A DNA stretch of 64,000 nt, from positions 806,001 to 870,000 of the forward strand of contig NC_015589.1 in the NCBI RefSeq assembly GCF_000215085.1, written 5' to 3'. This stretch comes from Desulforamulus ruminis DSM 2154. Its GTDB lineage: Bacteria > Bacillota > Desulfotomaculia > Desulfotomaculales > Desulfotomaculaceae. Positions 63,317-64,000 of this stretch are shown here, piece after piece; position 1 is the first letter of the stretch, and every line of letters starts with the position of its first letter. The position numbers and the translations under genes were made by a program. Below the pieces are notes generated by a model that was not told where the DNA came from, searched no databases, and saw only the letters and a list, made by a program, of their open reading frames with translations.

Positions 63317-64000
63317 TTATCCGGTATTGACATCTCGACGTTTCATCCAGAAGACAGCGAATAGCACGCAGGCCAGAAGATACAGTGCGCAACTGAGAAG
63401 GAACTGCTCCAGGCTGCACTGCATCGGGCCGCCGGGCTGATTGGCACGCATTCCGAGGCTTAACAGCGAGTAAGGAAACAAGACTCCGTAACCTTTCGCA
63501 AGCATCGCAAGCCCGACAATACCGCCAATCAGGGCAATCCCCACCGGTACGGCAAAGCTTCGGATGACAAGAGAAAGGCAAAGCTGCACGGAACAGATTA
63601 CGATGGCTCCGGCTGAGCCGGTCAGCAGCCATTCAAGCAATTCCGGCGGAACCGGAGAGGACAGCCCGGCGAGCTTGCCGGACAGCACAAATAGGATTCC
63701 GATCCAAACTTGTGTAAGAACCACCATAACCGAGGCGGTCAAAAGCTTTGCAAGAAACAGACCGCTTACCGGTACCGGCGCTGTCATAATCGTGTTCCAG
63801 TTATAGTTCATGTGTTCCAACCTGTACAGATAGGAGCAGTATACGCCGATAATAGCGGGAAGAAAGAAATAGCAGGAAAACAGGGTGTGCTGTGTCCACA
63901 GGCTGTACCATTCCTCCTGTAAAATCCCGATATTTTGTACGTAATTAAAAGTTCCGATAAATGCGGGCAGAACCGGCAGGAGAACAAACGCAAACCAAAC
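63317..64000 (-). CDS. ABC-2 type permease, probably lantibiotic-immunity type (partial)
   Basis: The frame is open from the TAA at 63317 to the window end, so 227 residues of the C-terminal part are visible and the start lies outside. About six hydrophobic helices. The order WFAFVLLPVLPAFIGTFNY, YLYRLEHMNYNWNTIMTAPV, then SGLFLAKLL resembles the MutE/EpiE/SpaE permeases that protect cells from lantibiotics. The family call rests on that EHMNYNWN-type segment. The gene for the ATP-binding subunit would lie beyond the window. Confidence 0.8.
   Translation of the reverse strand, partial: VWFAFVLLPVLPAFIGTFNYVQNIGILQEEWYSLWTQHTLFSCYFFLPAIIGVYCSYLYRLEHMNYNWNTIMTAPVPVSGLFLAKLLTASVMVVLTQVWIGILFVLSGKLAGLSSPVPPELLEWLLTGSAGAIVICSVQLCLSLVIRSFAVPVGIALIGGIVGLAMLAKGYGVLFPYSLLSLGMRANQPGGPMQCSLEQFLLSCALYLLACVLFAVFWMKRRDVNTG

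Noticed and set aside
1-64000. CRISPR array, rRNA, tRNA or prophage
   Set aside because: No regularly spaced repeats, tRNA-like cloverleaf, rRNA segments or phage structural genes were recognised in reading the window.

Overview
The window looks like chromosomal DNA of a motile, probably spore-forming, anaerobic Gram-positive bacterium of the Clostridia, most like Desulfotomaculum/Desulforamulus. This is an inference from several signs: S-layer homology proteins, an AprA/AprB-like flavoprotein and ferredoxin pair, ANTAR-controlled nitrogen genes, a DUF815 ATPase, a LysM/SleB hydrolase and G/A-rich ribosome binding sites. No rRNA, tRNA or CRISPR array was seen. The window opens inside a metallophosphoesterase gene and ends inside an ABC permease gene.

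Layout. 0-4.4 kb: chemotaxis receptor, PAS/HD-GYP protein, an AT-rich polysaccharide deacetylase and a small HTH protein. 4.5-8.0 kb: DUF815 ATPase and a yyaL-type gene broken by an in-frame insertion carrying two amber codons. 8.3-15.9 kb: two Fur-box-like operators precede a giant SLH-anchored surface protein with a covalent-FMN acceptor motif, then apbE, a NusG-domain-II protein and a Gx/Hpre_diP_synt_I membrane protein; this looks like an iron-regulated surface flavin electron-transfer module. 16.0-17.6 kb: an IS3-family element, repeated apparently unchanged at 54.8-56.4 kb. 17.7-23.2 kb: accessory genes (tatA remnant, two HxlR regulators, SLAC1 channel, PadR with a frameshifted FtsW-like gene, PNPOx-like protein). 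23.4-30.3 kb: isolated flagellin, PAS histidine kinase, sigma-54 response regulator and Crp/Fnr regulator. 30.5-34.2 kb: SLC13 anion transporter with an AprA-like flavoprotein and AprB-like ferredoxin. 34.4-41.7 kb: SLH protein, PRK06851 ATPase, CheW, chemotaxis receptor and PAS-GGDEF-EAL protein.

42.2-54.7 kb is the nitrogen-assimilation block: asnB, an ANTAR antiterminator with a non-canonical receiver, two glnA genes, gltB and gltD. Leaders of the ANTAR gene, both glnA genes and asnB carry hairpins with hexaloops having A at position 1 and G at position 4, overlapping an intrinsic terminator. Together they read as an autoregulated ANTAR antitermination regulon controlling glutamine, glutamate and asparagine synthesis.

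56.6-64.0 kb holds small conserved or hypothetical proteins, including two 44-residue paralogues too short for routine ORF calling, a LysM/SleB hydrolase behind a c-di-AMP (ydaO) riboswitch, a decayed ldh, an MscS channel, a catalase C-terminal remnant and the ABC permease. Decayed genes (yyaL, ftsW-like, ldh, catalase, tatA) are frequent for one window.
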